From positions 1-5,834 of the forward strand of contig WTGR01000634.1 of the NCBI GenBank assembly GCA_011523485.1: a DNA stretch of 5,834 nucleotides. Direction: 5' to 3'. This DNA is from Acidobacteriota bacterium (lineage in GTDB: Bacteria > Acidobacteriota > Vicinamibacteria > Vicinamibacterales > UBA8438). This document shows positions 5,228 through 5,834 of the stretch, one piece after another (position 1 is the stretch's first letter; the number at the start of each line of letters is the position of its first letter). The notes beneath the pieces were generated by a model. The model saw only the letters and a list, made by a program, of their open reading frames with translations, ran no database searches and was not told the origin of the DNA. A program made the position numbers and the translations under genes.

Positions 5228-5834
5228 CAGGTCGAGCGGAATCCGCCCGTAGGTCGCCTGCACGAACGTCGCCGTCCGGTTGAGCTTGCGCAGGATCCCG
5301 GTCAACCGTACGACTTCCTTCCCGCTCATCTTGTCGGTCTTGTTGAGCACGAGAACATTGGCGAGCTCGACCTGATCGACGAGGAGCTCGGCGATGGAGC
5401 GGTCGTCTTCGGCGTCGACCCCCAGCCCGCGATCGAGCAGGTCTTCTCCGGAGTCGAAGTCGCGAAGAAAAGCGCGGGCCGTCGACGACGGTGACCATCG
5501 TGTCCAACCGGGCCAGCTCGCCCAGTTGGGCGCCAAGCTCGTCCGACAAGGCGAAGGTGGCCGCGACGGGAAGCGGCTCGGAGATACCGGTCGATTCGAT
5601 CAGCAGGTAGTCGAAGCGACGTTCCCGCGCCAGCCGCGCAACCTCGTCGAGCAGGTCTTCACGCAACGTGCAGCAGATGCAGCCGTTGGACATCTCGATC
5701 AGCCGCTCGTCGACGCGGTTGAGCTCGGCGCCGCCGTTGCGAACGAGCTGGGCATCGACGTTGACCTCGCTCATGTCGTTGACGATGACCGCGACGCGGC
5801 GGCCTTCGCGGTTGTGCAGCGCGTGGTTGAGCAA
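5228..5834 (-). pseudogene. CobW/COG0523 (G3E) GTPase fragment, frameshifted and C-terminally truncated
   Basis: The minus strand enters from the right edge at LLNHALHNREGRR, so the start and Walker A loop lie outside. Counting from that first Leu: NDMSEVN (19-25), the metal-binding GCICC (51-55, bases 5670-5684), ESTGISEP (80-87) and DTMVTVVDGPRF (111-122). COG0523 proteins are metal-delivery GTPases, often for zinc. After F122 the frame fails: the A4 run at 5468-5471 seems to hold one base too many. Dropping one restores LRDFDSGEDLLDRG and on to the guanine-specificity motif NKTD (5333-5344) and ATYGRIPLDL, ending at 5228. No frame beyond that resembles the CobW C-terminal domain. As written, the first frame stops at 5100 and the second runs to 4868, both with unrelated tails. 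About 202 residues of family sequence remain. It could be a decayed gene, or the frameshift could be a sequencing error. Confidence 0.85.
5468..5471 (-). other. Probable single-base insertion in the CobW-like gene
   Basis: On the minus strand the gene reads CGC TTT TCT TCG CGA here, giving RFSSR and then nonsense. With one T removed it reads CGC TTT CTT CGC GAC, giving RFLRD and the rest of the family sequence. Homopolymers are common sites of both mutation and sequencing error. Confidence 0.75.

Noticed and set aside
1..5834. CRISPR arrays, tRNA or rRNA genes, insertion-sequence ends
   Set aside because: I saw no regularly spaced repeats, no cloverleaf-like or rRNA-like segments, and no paired terminal inverted repeats flanking a transposase.

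Overview
The window comes from a GC-rich bacterial genome. Hand counts give about 70-75% GC in coding stretches, with G/C-ending codons almost throughout. The gene content (a fatty acyl-AMP ligase-like/acyltransferase fusion, a zinc alcohol dehydrogenase, a SAM methyltransferase, a GNAT acetyltransferase and a COG0523/CobW-type GTPase) would fit Acidobacteriota, Actinomycetota or a high-GC proteobacterial lineage. No 16S, tRNA or other marker is present, so the taxon stays open.

Layout. Bases 1-1838 (+) hold the 3' part of a long bifunctional gene, an adenylate-forming fatty acyl-AMP ligase-like module followed by a membrane segment and a PlsC-type acyltransferase. It converges, across a 92-base gap, on a three-gene operon read on the minus strand: GNAT acetyltransferase (4243 to 3737), class I SAM methyltransferase (3740 to 2988) and zinc-dependent alcohol dehydrogenase (2983 to 1931). 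The first two genes overlap by GTGA, and the third starts four bases after the second stops. All four of these genes are intact as far as the window shows.

Upstream of the operon lies a gene-poor, lower-GC stretch (about 55% GC over 4321-4620, about 42% over 4321-4380). It has several short inverted repeats, a weak promoter candidate and one dubious small ORF. Then 4641-5131 (+) carries two short, unrecognised coding stretches that may be one frameshifted gene. Finally 5228-5834 (-) is a damaged CobW/COG0523 GTPase. Its N-terminus lies outside the window, one extra base in an A4 run breaks its frame, and its C-terminal domain is absent.

How the genes fit together. The fusion protein probably activates a fatty acid and transfers the acyl chain to a polar acceptor at the membrane. 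The GNAT-methyltransferase-dehydrogenase operon looks like a small-molecule modification or detoxification unit, but no substrate can be read from sequence. I see no convincing new system. The most unusual points are the ligase-acyltransferase fusion order, the tight three-enzyme operon, and the cluster of disruptions at 4640-5834, which may be genuine decay or assembly error.
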